A DNA stretch of 64,000 nucleotides from Metabacillus endolithicus (GCF_023078335.1 NZ_CP095550.1:4880001-4944000); one strand, 5' to 3'; shown: positions 15,903 through 25,577, counted from the stretch's first letter. Program-made: numbers and translations. Notes: generated from the sequence alone by a model not told the origin.

Positions 15903-16244
15903 ATGTGTGAAGAACAAAATGAGATGTTAGAGGTCGAAGTTTGTTGCTCCGGACAACATTCTGAAAGGGAAAGCCATCATTCAGAAAAAGTAAAAAAAAC
16001 TCTTATTACTAGGTTGAACAGAATTGAAGGACAAATTCGAGGTATTAAAGGATTAGTTGAAAAAGATACTTATTGTGATGATGTTATTACCCAAGTCTCA
16101 GCTGTTCAGTCCGCATTAAATAGCTTTTCCAAAGTATTATTAGAAACTCATTTGAAAAGTTGTGTAACAGAAAGAATTAGAGCAGGAGATTTAGAAATTG
16201 TCGATGAATTGCTTGTAACCATTCAACGATTAATGAAAAAATAA
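15903..16244 (+). CDS. csoR: Copper-sensing transcriptional repressor CsoR
   Basis: A 113-residue all-helical DUF156 repressor. The Cu(I) ligands are present as Cys58, His83 and Cys87 (DTYCDD, then LETHLKSC). The RLNRIEGQIRGIKG helix 1 is conserved. The N-terminal ~28 residues are longer than usual and carry an extra CC pair plus several His, a possible metal-binding tail. ATG 15903 has AAGGAGG 7-8 bases upstream; earlier in-frame starts are too close to it. It heads csoR-copZ-copA and probably represses that operon and itself. Confidence 0.93.
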   Translation: MCEEQNEMLEVEVCCSGQHSERESHHSEKVKKTLITRLNRIEGQIRGIKGLVEKDTYCDDVITQVSAVQSALNSFSKVLLETHLKSCVTERIRAGDLEIVDELLVTIQRLMKK

Positions 16245-16264
16245 TAATAGAGGAGAGAAAAAAT

Positions 16265-16471
16265 ATGCAAAAAATCATCTTAACAGTTAATGGAATGTCT
16301 TGTGGACACTGCGTGAATGCTATAGAAGGAAATGTTGGAAAATTAAATGGTGTTTCACAGGTGAAAGTTCATTTAAATGAAGGAAAAGTTGAATTAGAAT
16401 TTAATCCAGAAGTTGTTTCATTAGACACAATAAAGGAAACAATTGATGATCAAGGATACGATGTAGTTTAA
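16265..16471 (+). CDS. copZ: Copper chaperone CopZ
   Basis: A single 68-residue HMA domain with the Cu(I)-binding GMSCGHC (Cys13, Cys16) and a ferredoxin-like beta-alpha-beta-beta-alpha-beta pattern. It delivers Cu(I) to CopA and to CsoR in the cytoplasm. It sits 20 bases after csoR behind GAGGAGAG. A 9-bp hairpin separates it from copA, probably favouring more chaperone than pump. Confidence 0.93.
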   Translation: MQKIILTVNGMSCGHCVNAIEGNVGKLNGVSQVKVHLNEGKVELEFNPEVVSLDTIKETIDDQGYDVV

Positions 16472-16493
16472 GAAATCCAAAAATAAAGACTGT

Positions 16494-16526
16494 GAAACGT
16501 GCTTTTTATCATTGCACGTTTCCTTT
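16494..16526 (+). terminator. Intercistronic hairpin between copZ and copA
   Basis: GAAACGTGC/GCACGTTTC with an 11-base loop, followed by CTTTT. The short T-tract suggests partial termination or an RNA-stability element that sets the CopZ:CopA ratio. Confidence 0.6.
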
Positions 16527-16536
16527 TGAAAGAAAA

Positions 16537-16555
16537 TATACCGCTGTAGGGTATA
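16537..16555 (+). promoter_or_regulatory. Inverted repeat in front of copA
   Basis: TATACC, 7 bases, GGTATA, ending a few bases before the AGGAGG site of copA. It contains TAGGGTA, also found in the csoR operator, so it may be a second CsoR site. An RNA hairpin next to the ribosome site is the alternative. Confidence 0.4.
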
Positions 16556-16571
16556 TAGGAGGACGACGAAT

Positions 16572-18992
16572 ATGACGCAGGAAATAAAAGAAGCTGTTCT
16601 GCCAATTACAGGTATGACCTGTGCTTCATGTGCAGTTCGAATTGAAAAAGGACTAAAAAAAGTAGAAGGTGTAGAAGAAGCAAACGTAAATTTTGCTCTT
16701 GAAAGAACATCGATCAAATACAACCCTAATGTTGTTAAAATAGAAGACTTTAAAAAGAAAATAAATGACCTGGCTTTTTACGAGGTAGTTGAGGAAAAAG
16801 TGGATTTAGCTATTATCGGTATGACTTGTGCTGCTTGTGCAACCAGAATTGAAAAAGGCTTAAACAAAATAGAAGGTGTAACAAATGCAACCGTCAACTT
16901 AGCGTTAGAAAGTGCAACAGTCGCCTATAATCCTTCACAAATCGGAACAAAAGAAATAATTGAGAAGATTGAAAAACTTGGATATCAAGCGAGTGAAAAA
17001 GGTGAGCAAAAAGAAGATGTTGCTGATCTAAAAGCGAAGGAAGTTGAAATTCAACAAGGAAAGTTTTTCTTTTCTCTTATCTTATCCATTCCCCTTCTTT
17101 GGGCAATGGTCAGCCACTTTAGCTTTACCTCGTTTATTTATTTACCTGACATGTTTATGAATCCATGGGTACAGCTGGCCTTAGCAACACCTGTTCAATT
17201 TATCGTAGGAAAACAGTTTTACGTAGGAGCATTCAAAGCATTAAGAAATAAAAGTGCCAACATGGACGTTCTTGTTGCACTAGGAACATCAGCTGCTTAT
17301 TTTTATAGTTTATATTTATCGATCGCTTCAATCGGAAGTGAAGCACATATGATTGAGCTTTATTATGAAACAAGTGCAGTCTTAATTACATTGATTATTT
17401 TAGGTAAGTTGTTTGAAGTTCGTGCAAAAGGACGTTCATCTGAAGCGATCAAAAAGCTAATGGGTCTTCAAGCGAAAACAGCAACTGTTTTCCGTAATGG
17501 AGTGGAACAAGAGGTTGCGCTAGAAGACGTTGTAGTTGGTGATATTCTTTATGTGAAGCCTGGTGAAAAAGTTCCAGTTGACGGAGAAATTATCGAAGGA
17601 CGTTCGGCACTAGACGAATCAATGCTAACTGGTGAGAGTGTTCCGGTTGATAAAACAATTGGTGACTCTGTCATCGGAGCAACTATTAACAAAAATGGAT
17701 TTTTAAAAGTAAAAGCAACAAAGGTTGGTCGTGACACAGCACTCTCACAGATTATTAAAGTGGTGGAAGAGGCTCAAGGTTCGAAAGCACCAATTCAACG
17801 TTTAGCGGATCAAATCTCTGGTATTTTTGTCCCAATCGTTGTAGCAATTGCCTTTCTCACATTTTTTGTTTGGTTTATCTGGATTACACCAGGCGATTTT
17901 GCCGAAGCACTTGAAAAATTAATTGCCGTGCTAGTCATTGCTTGTCCTTGTGCACTTGGATTGGCAACACCAACATCAATCATGGCTGGATCAGGTAGAG
18001 CAGCAGAGATCGGTGTTTTATTTAAAGGTGGAGAGCACTTGGAAATGACGCACAGATTAACGACTATCCTTTTAGATAAAACAGGAACGGTTACAAATGG
18101 AGCACCAATTTTAACTGATGTTTTAGTTGAGAAACATGTCAATGAAGAGGAATTTTTACAACTGGTTGGAACAGCTGAAAAGCAATCTGAACACCCACTT
18201 GCTGAGGCGATTGTAACTGGAATTAAGGAAAAGAAAATTGAGCTATCTGATGTTGAAGAATTTGAGGCTATACCAGGCTACGGTATAAAAGCAAAAGTAA
18301 ACAATCAAACTATCTTAGCTGGTACGAGAAAATTAATGCAAAAATATAATATAAACATTGAACAGGCTCTACCAACTATGGAGAATCTTGAAGAAAGCGG
18401 TAAAACGGCGATGCTGATTGCCATTAACAATCAATATGCCGGATTAGTAGCTGTTGCTGATACAATTAAAGCTACCTCAAAGGAAGCAGTAAAACGTCTA
18501 AAAGAAATGGGCTTAGAAGTTGTCATGATAACTGGTGATAACGAGCGAACAGCGAAAGCAATCGCAACTGAAGCTGGAATTGATTCTGTTGTAGCAGAAG
18601 TGCTGCCGGAAGGAAAAGCGGAAGAAGTGAAAAAACTGCAGAAGGAAGGAAAAATCGTTGCGATGGTAGGCGATGGGATCAATGACGCACCAGCACTTGC
18701 GATCGCTGATATAGGAATGGCGATTGGAACAGGGACAGATGTTGCAATGGAAGCAGCGGACATTACACTTATTCGTGGAGATTTAAATAGCATTGCTGAT
18801 GCTATCTTTATGAGTAAAAAAACAATCAGAAATATTAAACAAAATTTATTCTGGGCATTTGCTTATAATGCACTCGGTATTCCAGTAGCAGCATTAGGCT
18901 TCCTTGCGCCATGGTTAGCAGGAGCAGCAATGGCATTTAGCTCAGTATCCGTTGTTCTAAATGCGTTACGCCTACAAAGAGTAAAACTATAG
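16572..18992 (+). CDS. copA: Cu(I)-exporting P1B-type ATPase CopA
   Basis: An 806-residue P-type ATPase. It has two N-terminal HMA domains (Cys17/Cys20 in GMTCASC and Cys86/Cys89 in GMTCAAC) and eight expected membrane helices with the intramembrane CPC (IACPCALG). The phosphorylation site is DKTGT, followed by the actuator TGES, the HP motif (SEHPLAEA), the nucleotide-binding TGDNE and GDGINDAPAL. It exports cytoplasmic Cu(I) across the plasma membrane. Start ATG 16572 follows AGGAGG. It is followed after 19 bases by a His-rich anchored protein that is probably part of the same operon. Confidence 0.95.
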   Translation: MTQEIKEAVLPITGMTCASCAVRIEKGLKKVEGVEEANVNFALERTSIKYNPNVVKIEDFKKKINDLAFYEVVEEKVDLAIIGMTCAACATRIEKGLNKIEGVTNATVNLALESATVAYNPSQIGTKEIIEKIEKLGYQASEKGEQKEDVADLKAKEVEIQQGKFFFSLILSIPLLWAMVSHFSFTSFIYLPDMFMNPWVQLALATPVQFIVGKQFYVGAFKALRNKSANMDVLVALGTSAAYFYSLYLSIASIGSEAHMIELYYETSAVLITLIILGKLFEVRAKGRSSEAIKKLMGLQAKTATVFRNGVEQEVALEDVVVGDILYVKPGEKVPVDGEIIEGRSALDESMLTGESVPVDKTIGDSVIGATINKNGFLKVKATKVGRDTALSQIIKVVEEAQGSKAPIQRLADQISGIFVPIVVAIAFLTFFVWFIWITPGDFAEALEKLIAVLVIACPCALGLATPTSIMAGSGRAAEIGVLFKGGEHLEMTHRLTTILLDKTGTVTNGAPILTDVLVEKHVNEEEFLQLVGTAEKQSEHPLAEAIVTGIKEKKIELSDVEEFEAIPGYGIKAKVNNQTILAGTRKLMQKYNINIEQALPTMENLEESGKTAMLIAINNQYAGLVAVADTIKATSKEAVKRLKEMGLEVVMITGDNERTAKAIATEAGIDSVVAEVLPEGKAEEVKKLQKEGKIVAMVGDGINDAPALAIADIGMAIGTGTDVAMEAADITLIRGDLNSIADAIFMSKKTIRNIKQNLFWAFAYNALGIPVAALGFLAPWLAGAAMAFSSVSVVLNALRLQRVKL

Positions 18993-19011
18993 TGATAAGG
19001 AGAACCAAAAA

Positions 19012-19864
19012 ATGAAAAAATGGATCCTTTCAGCATTCATTTATCTAGGTATTGTAATTATTGGCTACTATATATATGATTCGGTGTTTTTAGAGGAAAC
19101 AAAAGTTGATACACATGCTGAAGAACATAAAACAGAAAATACAACTGAACACAATAACCATGCTACAACGGAAAATGAACATTCGGAATCAGAACATGAA
19201 CATGGAGCTAACACAGAAACAGAAAGTGAAGTTAACGTAACCATTGAAGAAGTTAGTGATAAACTGGTTTTAAACTTAAAAGATCTTACAGGCAAGCCTG
19301 TAACAAACTTAGAAGTAAATCATGAAAAGCTTCTACATTTAATTGTCGTTGATGAGCATTTAGATCAGTATTACCATCTCCACCCTGAGGAAACCACACC
19401 AGGTCAATTTGAAGTGAAAAATGAACTGGAAGAAGGGATTTACAAGGCATTTGTCGATATAAAACCAAATAATTTAGTTTATCAAGTTCAACCAATTTCC
19501 TTTAAAGTAGGAAATCCTGTTGAAGATGAACATCATCATGATTCATTAACTGTTGATCAACTACTTGAAAAGACAGTTGAAGACAACAAAGTAACATTGT
19601 CGACAACACCATTAGTGATAAATGAGCCAGTTACATTAACATTTGATGTTCATGGTGCAAATTTAGAAACTTACCTCGGCGCACTGGGGCATGTTGTTAT
19701 TTTGGATGAAGAAGCACAACAATACTTACATGTTCATCCACTTGAAGGAGACACTCCAGTGTTTGAAACACAGTTTACGAATCCAGGAATTTATAAAATA
19801 TGGGCTTGAGTTTCAAATAAATGGTGAAGTGAAGATCTTTCCATTTGTTGTAGAGATAAAATAA
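19012..19864 (+). CDS. His-rich membrane-anchored protein with paired HxHP domains, frameshifted at the end
   Basis: An N-terminal membrane helix (residues 5-22) is followed by a His/Glu/Thr-rich linker (residues 35-72) and two similar extracellular beta domains. The first has DQYYHLHPEE, the second QQYLHVHPLE, each preceded by a LHLIVVD or LGHVVILD strand. The repeated HxHP and His-rich linker suggest metal binding, and the position after copA suggests periplasm-side or surface copper handling. The frame stops at 19809 (GIYKIWA), but deleting one T at 19806-19807 continues it to TAA 19864 with a normal domain end. Exact function unknown. Confidence 0.75.
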
Positions 19865-19883
19865 TATGAGAATTATAAAGAGG

Positions 19884-19917
19884 CTGTTCAGTCGTATAGG
19901 ATTGAGCAGTTTTTTTT
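19884..19917 (+). terminator. Terminator of the copper operon
   Basis: CTGTTCAGTC pairs with GATTGAGCAG (two G-U pairs), followed by eight T. Confidence 0.85.
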
Positions 19918-19989
19918 ATTAAAAATCTAGAGGTTTAAAGTGATCAGTAATAGAATTATATAATCATCAAACTTTATAGTGGAGCTTAG

Positions 19990-20358
19990 TTACAGCATGT
20001 AAGGCAACTAAAAAGTTTGCCGGCAAGTATTTTAAAAGAAATGCCAAAAGCATCAATCCATCCTTTTTGTCTGGAAACCTATGATAATACTGCTGATATG
20101 CATGCTCGTCATTTTTCCTCTCCATATTCGGGAACGATTGAAGACCCTGTAACAGGGACGGCATCAGGAGTAATGGGAGCCTATTATGCCAGATACATTG
20201 ATAAGTTAAGTGATCAACTTGAACTGTTAGTTGAACAAGGACAGGAAATGGATAAAACCGGGCGAGTACATGTTTCTGTAACAAAAAATCACGATTCCCA
20301 TGAAGTTGAAATCACTGGGACAGCGAGATTTGTAAGAGAATTTGATATTGATATTTAA
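19990..20358 (+). pseudogene. PhzF family isomerase, C-terminal remnant
   Basis: The ~115 C-terminal residues of a PhzF-like epimerase/isomerase are intact. They have [21 protein letters not shown], which matches the conserved (F)xPxxGxxEDPxTGSA active-site loop, and the closing [10 protein letters not shown] strand. The N-terminal half, including the catalytic Glu region of a ~290-residue protein, is missing. The frame is closed upstream by a TAG at 19987 and no start with a ribosome site is seen. The region before it contains only the copper-operon terminator. A degenerate relic of a deletion is the best reading. Confidence 0.75.
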
Positions 20359-20483
20359 TTGGATAGTTGGAAATTAGTAACGTTACAAAGTACTTAGTAG
20401 TACTAAAATGATAAAGAATAAAATTAGAAACATTTTATCATCACATGCATATAGTAGAAGAACTTCATTTAAGGGTGTGAACA

Positions 20484-20636
20484 ATGGATCATCGACAAAC
20501 TGTTGAGTTGGTTGAGGAGCTTTTGCAGTCACGTATTAATGAAATCCTTCTAAAGAATGAAGCAGAGTATTTCGATAAACTTCCAGGATTGGTAGAAGCA
20601 TTGAAAATGATTAAAGAACGATTTTCCAACATATAA
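20484..20636 (+). CDS. Small helical protein, 50 aa
   Basis: ATG 20484 lies behind AAGGGTGTG. The product is acidic and amphipathic throughout (MDHRQTVELVEELL, then SRINEILLKNE and LVEALKMIKERF), predicted as two helices, with no signal peptide. It is followed at once by a terminator hairpin, which supports a real short transcript. I do not recognise the family. Confidence 0.55.
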   Translation: MDHRQTVELVEELLQSRINEILLKNEAEYFDKLPGLVEALKMIKERFSNI

Positions 20637-20644
20637 GATTTTCC

Positions 20645-20666
20645 AGGGCCAATTAAGGCCCTTTAT
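20645..20666 (+). terminator. Terminator after the 50-aa gene
   Basis: AGGGCC/GGCCCT with a 6-base loop, followed by TTATTTAT. Confidence 0.65.
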
Positions 20667-20763
20667 TTATGAAAACATTTACAAAATTTGAATAAAATAG
20701 ATTGCTAAATTTAGTTAATTGTAGAAAAATAGAGGAAGAAACGTGTTGAGAGGAGATAAACAC

Positions 20764-21927
20764 TTGAACGAATTACATAACAGATTGTACCCTTTATTAA
20801 AAAGCTTTACGGAAAAAGGACCATCAGGCTGTTCCCTTCAAGTTATGCATCAAGGAAGTACAATCTATAAAGATTATGTTGGTTTTGCTAATAAAGAAGA
20901 TGAAATTGCGATAGATGAAGATACGATTTTTCGCATTTATTCCATGACTAAGGTTGTCACGTGTACAGCAGCACTTATGCTATATGAACGAGGTCTTTTT
21001 TTATTAAACGACCCACTTGAAAAGTACTTACCAGAATTTAAAAATATGAAGGTATATCATACAGATGATACCGGTAAGGTGACTACAATTCCTGCATCAA
21101 GATCAATCTTAGTAAAAGATTTATTTACAATGACTTCTGGACTTACGTATGGTGGAGAAGCAAATGAAACTGAAAAACAAGTTGCTAAAACGTTTCAGCA
21201 ATTACAAGAAAAGGGTGAAAAATTAACAAATCGCCGTTTATCAGAAGTACTTGCTGCAATTCCACTTGCCTTTCAACCTGGAGCCCACTGGTATTACGGT
21301 CTAAGCCATGATGTGTTAGGGGCACTAATCGAAGTTCTTTCAGAAAAAACACTAGGACAGTTTTTACAGGATGAAATTTTCACTCCACTTGGAATGAAAG
21401 ATACATTCTTTAGAATCCCTGATAACAAAAAGCATCGGTTTGCGGCTCTCTATAATCGTACAGAAGATGGAACACTGATTAAAAATGAAAAAATGGACGT
21501 TCAATTTGAGCCATTATCAGAGCTTGAATCTGGTGGTGGTGGGTTATTGTCAACATTAGGAGATTACAGCCGTTTTGCTCATATGCTTGCTAACGGTGGG
21601 AAATTTGAGGGAGTTAAAGTTATTGGAGAAAAAACAATTTCTTTAATGACAAAAAATCACCTAAATGATGAACAAGCTACAACATACAATTGGGACTATT
21701 TAGCTGGATACGGCTATGGACTCGGTGTTCGGACAATGATGGATTCAGCAAAAGGTGGAAGTAATAGTTCGGATGGGGAATTTGGGTGGTCAGGATTAGC
21801 TGGTACGTGGGTATTAATTGATCCTCAAGAAAAGCTATCAGCTGTATATATGCAGCAAATGATTCCAAACTTTGAAGCTTACCATCAGCCTAGGTTGCGA
21901 AATGTGATTTATGGAGCAGTAAAGTAG
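20764..21927 (+). CDS. Beta-lactamase-family serine hydrolase (esterase type)
   Basis: About 387 residues of the class C beta-lactamase/EstB fold. The catalytic SMTK (in RIYSMTKVVTC) is normally spaced. The second motif region is HWYYGLSHDVLG and the third motif area is FGWSGLAGTW, the pattern of cytoplasmic esterases rather than true lactamases. No signal peptide. TTG 20764 has AGGAG 8 bases upstream; an in-frame GTG at 20743 with its own AGAGGAAG is the alternative and adds 7 residues. Monocistronic with its own terminator. Confidence 0.86.
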   Translation: MNELHNRLYPLLKSFTEKGPSGCSLQVMHQGSTIYKDYVGFANKEDEIAIDEDTIFRIYSMTKVVTCTAALMLYERGLFLLNDPLEKYLPEFKNMKVYHTDDTGKVTTIPASRSILVKDLFTMTSGLTYGGEANETEKQVAKTFQQLQEKGEKLTNRRLSEVLAAIPLAFQPGAHWYYGLSHDVLGALIEVLSEKTLGQFLQDEIFTPLGMKDTFFRIPDNKKHRFAALYNRTEDGTLIKNEKMDVQFEPLSELESGGGGLLSTLGDYSRFAHMLANGGKFEGVKVIGEKTISLMTKNHLNDEQATTYNWDYLAGYGYGLGVRTMMDSAKGGSNSSDGEFGWSGLAGTWVLIDPQEKLSAVYMQQMIPNFEAYHQPRLRNVIYGAVK

Positions 21928-21933
21928 ATTAAG

Positions 21934-21966
21934 AAACCTGTAATCGAAAACGGTTATGGGTTTTTT
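21934..21966 (+). terminator. Terminator after the serine hydrolase
   Basis: AAACCTGTAA pairs with TTATGGGTTT (two G-U pairs), followed by a run of T up to 21966. Confidence 0.75.
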
Positions 21967-22107
21967 CGTTTTAAACTAAATAATGCCTTGACCTGATAGG
22001 ACATTATTTACCTCCATCTATCTTAAATTAATTCGGATAGCAAAAAAGCTATATTGTAAAGATAAAACCTGCTAAAATAGTATTTATGTAAAAAATTCTA
22101 AATTTTG

Positions 22108-22226
22108 TTGACAGTATGTATAAATTTGATTTATCATACAAAGCGTAACAATTACGATTTATTTCATATAACTTTAGAAATCTACATAAAAATAATTTTG
22201 CTAATTAAATCGTAACAATTTCGTTT
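22108..22226 (+). promoter_or_regulatory. Promoter with two Zur-like boxes for the Nik-type ABC operon
   Basis: TTGACA (22108-22113) and TATCAT (22132-22137) are 18 bases apart. Box 1, centred on CGTAACAATTACG (22144-22156) and followed by ATTT, falls on the expected transcription start. Box 2, AAAT-CGTAACAATTTCG (22207-22223), lies in the leader. The known B. subtilis Zur consensus is AAATCGTAATNATTACGATTT. Box 1 differs at about two positions and box 2 at four or five. Fur and PerR consensus sequences fit much less well. Zinc-dependent repression is inferred. Confidence 0.75.
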
Positions 22227-22253
22227 AATGTACATAACGTGAGGAGATGTCTT

Positions 22254-23785
22254 ATGAAAGCTACTTGTTTTTCTATCTTTATTGGAATCGTATTAATGCT
22301 GTCAGCATGCTCTAACTCAAGCACAAATAGTAAGGAAGCAGCAAATGAAGCTCAAGAAAAATCGTTAACTTTTTTGTTTAATTTTCCTACAAGCACACTT
22401 GACCCACACCAAGACGACAATAGTACAACAGTACGAGCTGGAATCACTGAAACTTTAGTCAAGTTAAATGAAGATTTGGAACTTGAACCTTGGCTTGCAA
22501 GTGAGTGGAAAGCAATTGATGAATTAACATGGTCATTTACCGTTCAGGAGGGAGTATTGTTTCAAGACGGAACAAAATTAGATGCAGAAGCTGTGAAACA
22601 ATCGTTTGAGCGTGGAATCAACGTTAGTGAATCTATGAAAGCAGCTTTAAAGCTAGAGTCTATCTCAACTGATGGAAATTCAGTTATTTTTAAAACAACA
22701 CAACCTCTACCAGCTTTTCCATCTGAATTAACACATCCGCATACGTCAATTGTTAAGGTAGAAGATGATGAGAAATTGAGAACAGCTCCAATTGGTACAG
22801 GTCCTTTTGTTGTTGATACATTTGATTCAGAGGTAAAGGTAGAGCTTACTAAAAATACTTCGTATTGGAATGGAGAACCTAAACTTGATAAAGTAACATT
22901 TGGTTTTAATTCAGATGCGAATGCAAGGCTATGGCTCTTCAATCAGGGGAAGCGGATATCATTTATTATCTACCTTCTGAATTAGCTACCTCTTTAAAGA
23001 GTGATGAAAATATTGTAGTAGAATCTGTGAGTAGTTTACGTACACATTTCATTTCCTATAACACAAACAGCTCTGAAGTTGCTGATGAAAAAGTCCGTCA
23101 AGCTTTGGATTCCTTATTTGATCGTGAAGCAGTTGCAAATGACTTAATGGGGGGAATGGCTGTACCAGCAGGTGGGCCGTTTAATCCTGACTTTCCGTTT
23201 AGCATGAAAGCAGATCCCGTTAAATTTGATCCTAGTCATGCAAAGAAATTACTTGAAGAAGCAGGTTATAAGGAAGATAATGGTGTAATGGAGAAAAATG
23301 GAGAGCCATTGCAACTAGAGATGATTACTTATCAATCAAGACCAGAACTACCACTTATTGCACAGATGCTTCAATCAAATGCAAAGGAAATAGGTGTTAA
23401 GATCAACATTAAATCTGTTGAAAATATCGATGAGTACTTATCAACAAATGAGGAATGGGATATTGCAACATACAGTAACTTAACAGCTCCACGTGGAGAT
23501 GTTGGATATTTCCTTAATTCTGCCTATTCACTTGATGGTGCTCTAAATATTGGTGAAATTAATGATCCAGAAATTAATGAAATTGTAACAGAGCTAAATA
23601 AAACAACAGATGTTGAGAAACGTAACGATCTTGGAAAACAGGTTGAAAACATGACTCAGCAAAAAATTTATCAATCTTATATCGTTCACCCAATGATCAC
23701 TGTTGCGATGAAAAAAGATGTAAAAAACTATTCAGTTTCAAAACAAGAATATTATTTAATTACAAATCAATTGGATGTAGAATAA
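22254..23785 (+). CDS. Nickel/peptide-type ABC transporter solute-binding lipoprotein, frameshifted
   Basis: A SBP_bac_5 (NikA/OppA/CntA) family lipoprotein of about 510 residues. The signal peptide ends in LSAC. The LDPHQDDNS, LVKLNEDLELEPWLA, TWSFTVQEGV and DAEAVKQSFERG blocks follow the NikA pattern. The frame breaks at 22927-22928: adding one G restores ARAMALQSGEADIIYYLP and runs to 23785. ATG 22254 follows GAGGAGATG; the in-frame GTG at 22239 overlaps that site. Zur-like boxes upstream point to zinc, a zinc chelate or a metallophore as ligand instead of nickel or peptide. That is inference. Confidence 0.82.
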
Positions 23786-23786
23786 C

Positions 23787-24728
23787 GTGTTTCGATATCT
23801 TTTATCAAAAATTATACAAATTATTGTTGTATTACTTTGTCTTTCGTTTTTAAGCTTTGTGTTCATTAAATTAGCTCCCGGAGATCCTGTAAAAGCAATG
23901 TTGGATATTGATGAAGTAATGATTACAGAAGCAGAAATTGAGAATATAAGATCGGAGATGGGCTTTGATCACCCCATCTTTGTTCAATATGGAATGTGGC
24001 TTAAACAGGCGATTAAGCTAGATTTTGGGGAATCGTATTTAACAAACCGACCTGTTTTGAGTGAAATACAGGACCGTTTACAAGCTTCTCTTGAACTGAT
24101 GGGAGGGGGAATGCTCGTTGTTATCTTAATATCGATTCCATTAGGGGTTTGTTCAGCTGTTTATCAATCAAAATGGATTGATCATCTTGGACGAATTTTT
24201 GCTTTTTTCGGAGCTTCCGTTCCAAGCTTTTGGCTGGGACTTCTATTAATCTATTTCTTTAGTGTAAAGTTGAAGGTTCTACCGTTTATCGGTCATAATG
24301 GTGCCGAAAGCCTTATTCTTCCATCCCTTACATTAGGACTTGCAATGTCAGCTGTTTACGCTAGGCTATTGAGAGCAGCAATGCTTGAAACAATGAATAA
24401 GCCTTATATTAAGGCTTTGAGAATGAAAGGCATTCGTGAAAAAAGCTTAATTTTTAAATACTCCTTACGTGAGAGCATAATACCAGTTGTTACGATGTTT
24501 GGTATGAGCCTTGGGAACTTACTGGCTGGTGCTATTGTTGTAGAAATTTTATTTTCATGGCCTGGATTAGGAAAAATGGTCGTTGAAGCCATCATGAATC
24601 GAGATTATCCGTTAATCCAAGCTTATATTTTACTTTCAGGCATTTTTGTCATGAGTATTAATTTAATTGTTGACTTATCGTATTATCTATTAGACCCAAA
24701 ATTAAGAAGAAAGGAGCAGAGAGCATGA
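23787..24728 (+). CDS. ABC transporter permease (NikB/DppB type)
   Basis: A 313-residue inner-membrane permease with six helices. It has the N-terminal FVFIKLAPGDP block typical of DppB/NikB and the EAA loop (ALRMKGIREKSLIFKYSLRES) that contacts the ATPase. GTG 23787 lies one base after the stop of the binding protein gene, and the 3-prime end overlaps the next permease by four bases (ATGA). It forms a heterodimeric channel with the following gene product. Confidence 0.9.
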   Translation: MFRYLLSKIIQIIVVLLCLSFLSFVFIKLAPGDPVKAMLDIDEVMITEAEIENIRSEMGFDHPIFVQYGMWLKQAIKLDFGESYLTNRPVLSEIQDRLQASLELMGGGMLVVILISIPLGVCSAVYQSKWIDHLGRIFAFFGASVPSFWLGLLLIYFFSVKLKVLPFIGHNGAESLILPSLTLGLAMSAVYARLLRAAMLETMNKPYIKALRMKGIREKSLIFKYSLRESIIPVVTMFGMSLGNLLAGAIVVEILFSWPGLGKMVVEAIMNRDYPLIQAYILLSGIFVMSINLIVDLSYYLLDPKLRRKEQRA

Positions 24729-25570
24729 TAACGGATGTATTACATCTAAAGAAGAAAAAGCGAAATCTATTTATTCAAACGGGTGTACTATTACTCATTA
24801 TGATTATGCTCCTTTTTTTCTTATCTTATCTATTTAATCCACATGATCCATTAAAAGTAAGTACTGGTGAACGATTGCAGTCGCCTAGTATCGAGCATTT
24901 ACTTGGAACAGATCAACTAGGTAGGGATATTTTAGCGAGGTTAACAGAAGGTGCCATCTACACATTGGGGATATCGGTTTTATCCATCTTTATTTCTTTA
25001 TTAATTGGCTTACCAGTTGGTGTTCTTTCAGGCTACTTCGGGAAAAAAATAGATCAATTATTTATGAGAGTTATTGATACGTTTGTTGCGTTCCCAGATT
25101 TTTTACTGGCAATCGCGATAACAGGATTACTTGGACCCGGAATTTGGAATGTGATGATTGCCATTATTTCAGTAAAGTGGGTAGGCTATGCGCGGTTAAC
25201 ACGTAGTATTGTTCTTACTGAAAAGCATAAGGACTATATTACGATGTCAGCTTTTAGTGGAAGTTCTGTTTGGAAAATCATGACACTACATTTATTTAAA
25301 CATATCCTACCACAAGTGATTGTTTTAGCGTCATTAGATATAGGGAAAATCATTCTTCTTATTTCTTCCCTATCCTATATCGGGTTAGGAGCACAACCAC
25401 CACTGCCAGAGTGGGGAGCAATGTTAAATGAAGGAAGATTATATTTTCAAACATCTCCAGCTTTAATTATTTTTCCCGGTCTAGCGATCATGCTTGTTGT
25501 GATGGCCTTTAATTTAATAGGTGATGGTTTAAGAGATAAACTAGATGTTCAATCTAACAGAAAGGAGTAG
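24725..25570 (+). CDS. ABC transporter permease (NikC/DppC type)
   Basis: A 281-residue permease, six helices. It has the DppC-type LGTDQLGRDILARL segment after the first helix and the EAA loop YITMSAFSGSSVWKIMTLHLFKHILP. Its start overlaps the upstream permease by four bases, indicating translational coupling. The AAAGGAG of the following ATPase gene lies in its stop region. Confidence 0.9.
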   Translation: MITDVLHLKKKKRNLFIQTGVLLLIMIMLLFFLSYLFNPHDPLKVSTGERLQSPSIEHLLGTDQLGRDILARLTEGAIYTLGISVLSIFISLLIGLPVGVLSGYFGKKIDQLFMRVIDTFVAFPDFLLAIAITGLLGPGIWNVMIAIISVKWVGYARLTRSIVLTEKHKDYITMSAFSGSSVWKIMTLHLFKHILPQVIVLASLDIGKIILLISSLSYIGLGAQPPLPEWGAMLNEGRLYFQTSPALIIFPGLAIMLVVMAFNLIGDGLRDKLDVQSNRKE

Positions 25571-25577
25571 CTTTTAT

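Noticed and set aside
19967..20284. A 105-codon minus-strand frame opposite the PhzF remnant
   Set aside because: The plus strand clearly encodes PhzF C-terminal motifs; the minus frame has no ribosome site and no recognisable protein features.
22144..22223. Fur or PerR box reading of the CGTAACAATTACG elements
   Set aside because: The Fur (GATAATGATAATC-type) and PerR (TTATAATNATTATAA) consensus sequences fit worse than Zur, which has the distinguishing CGTAA/TTACG arms.
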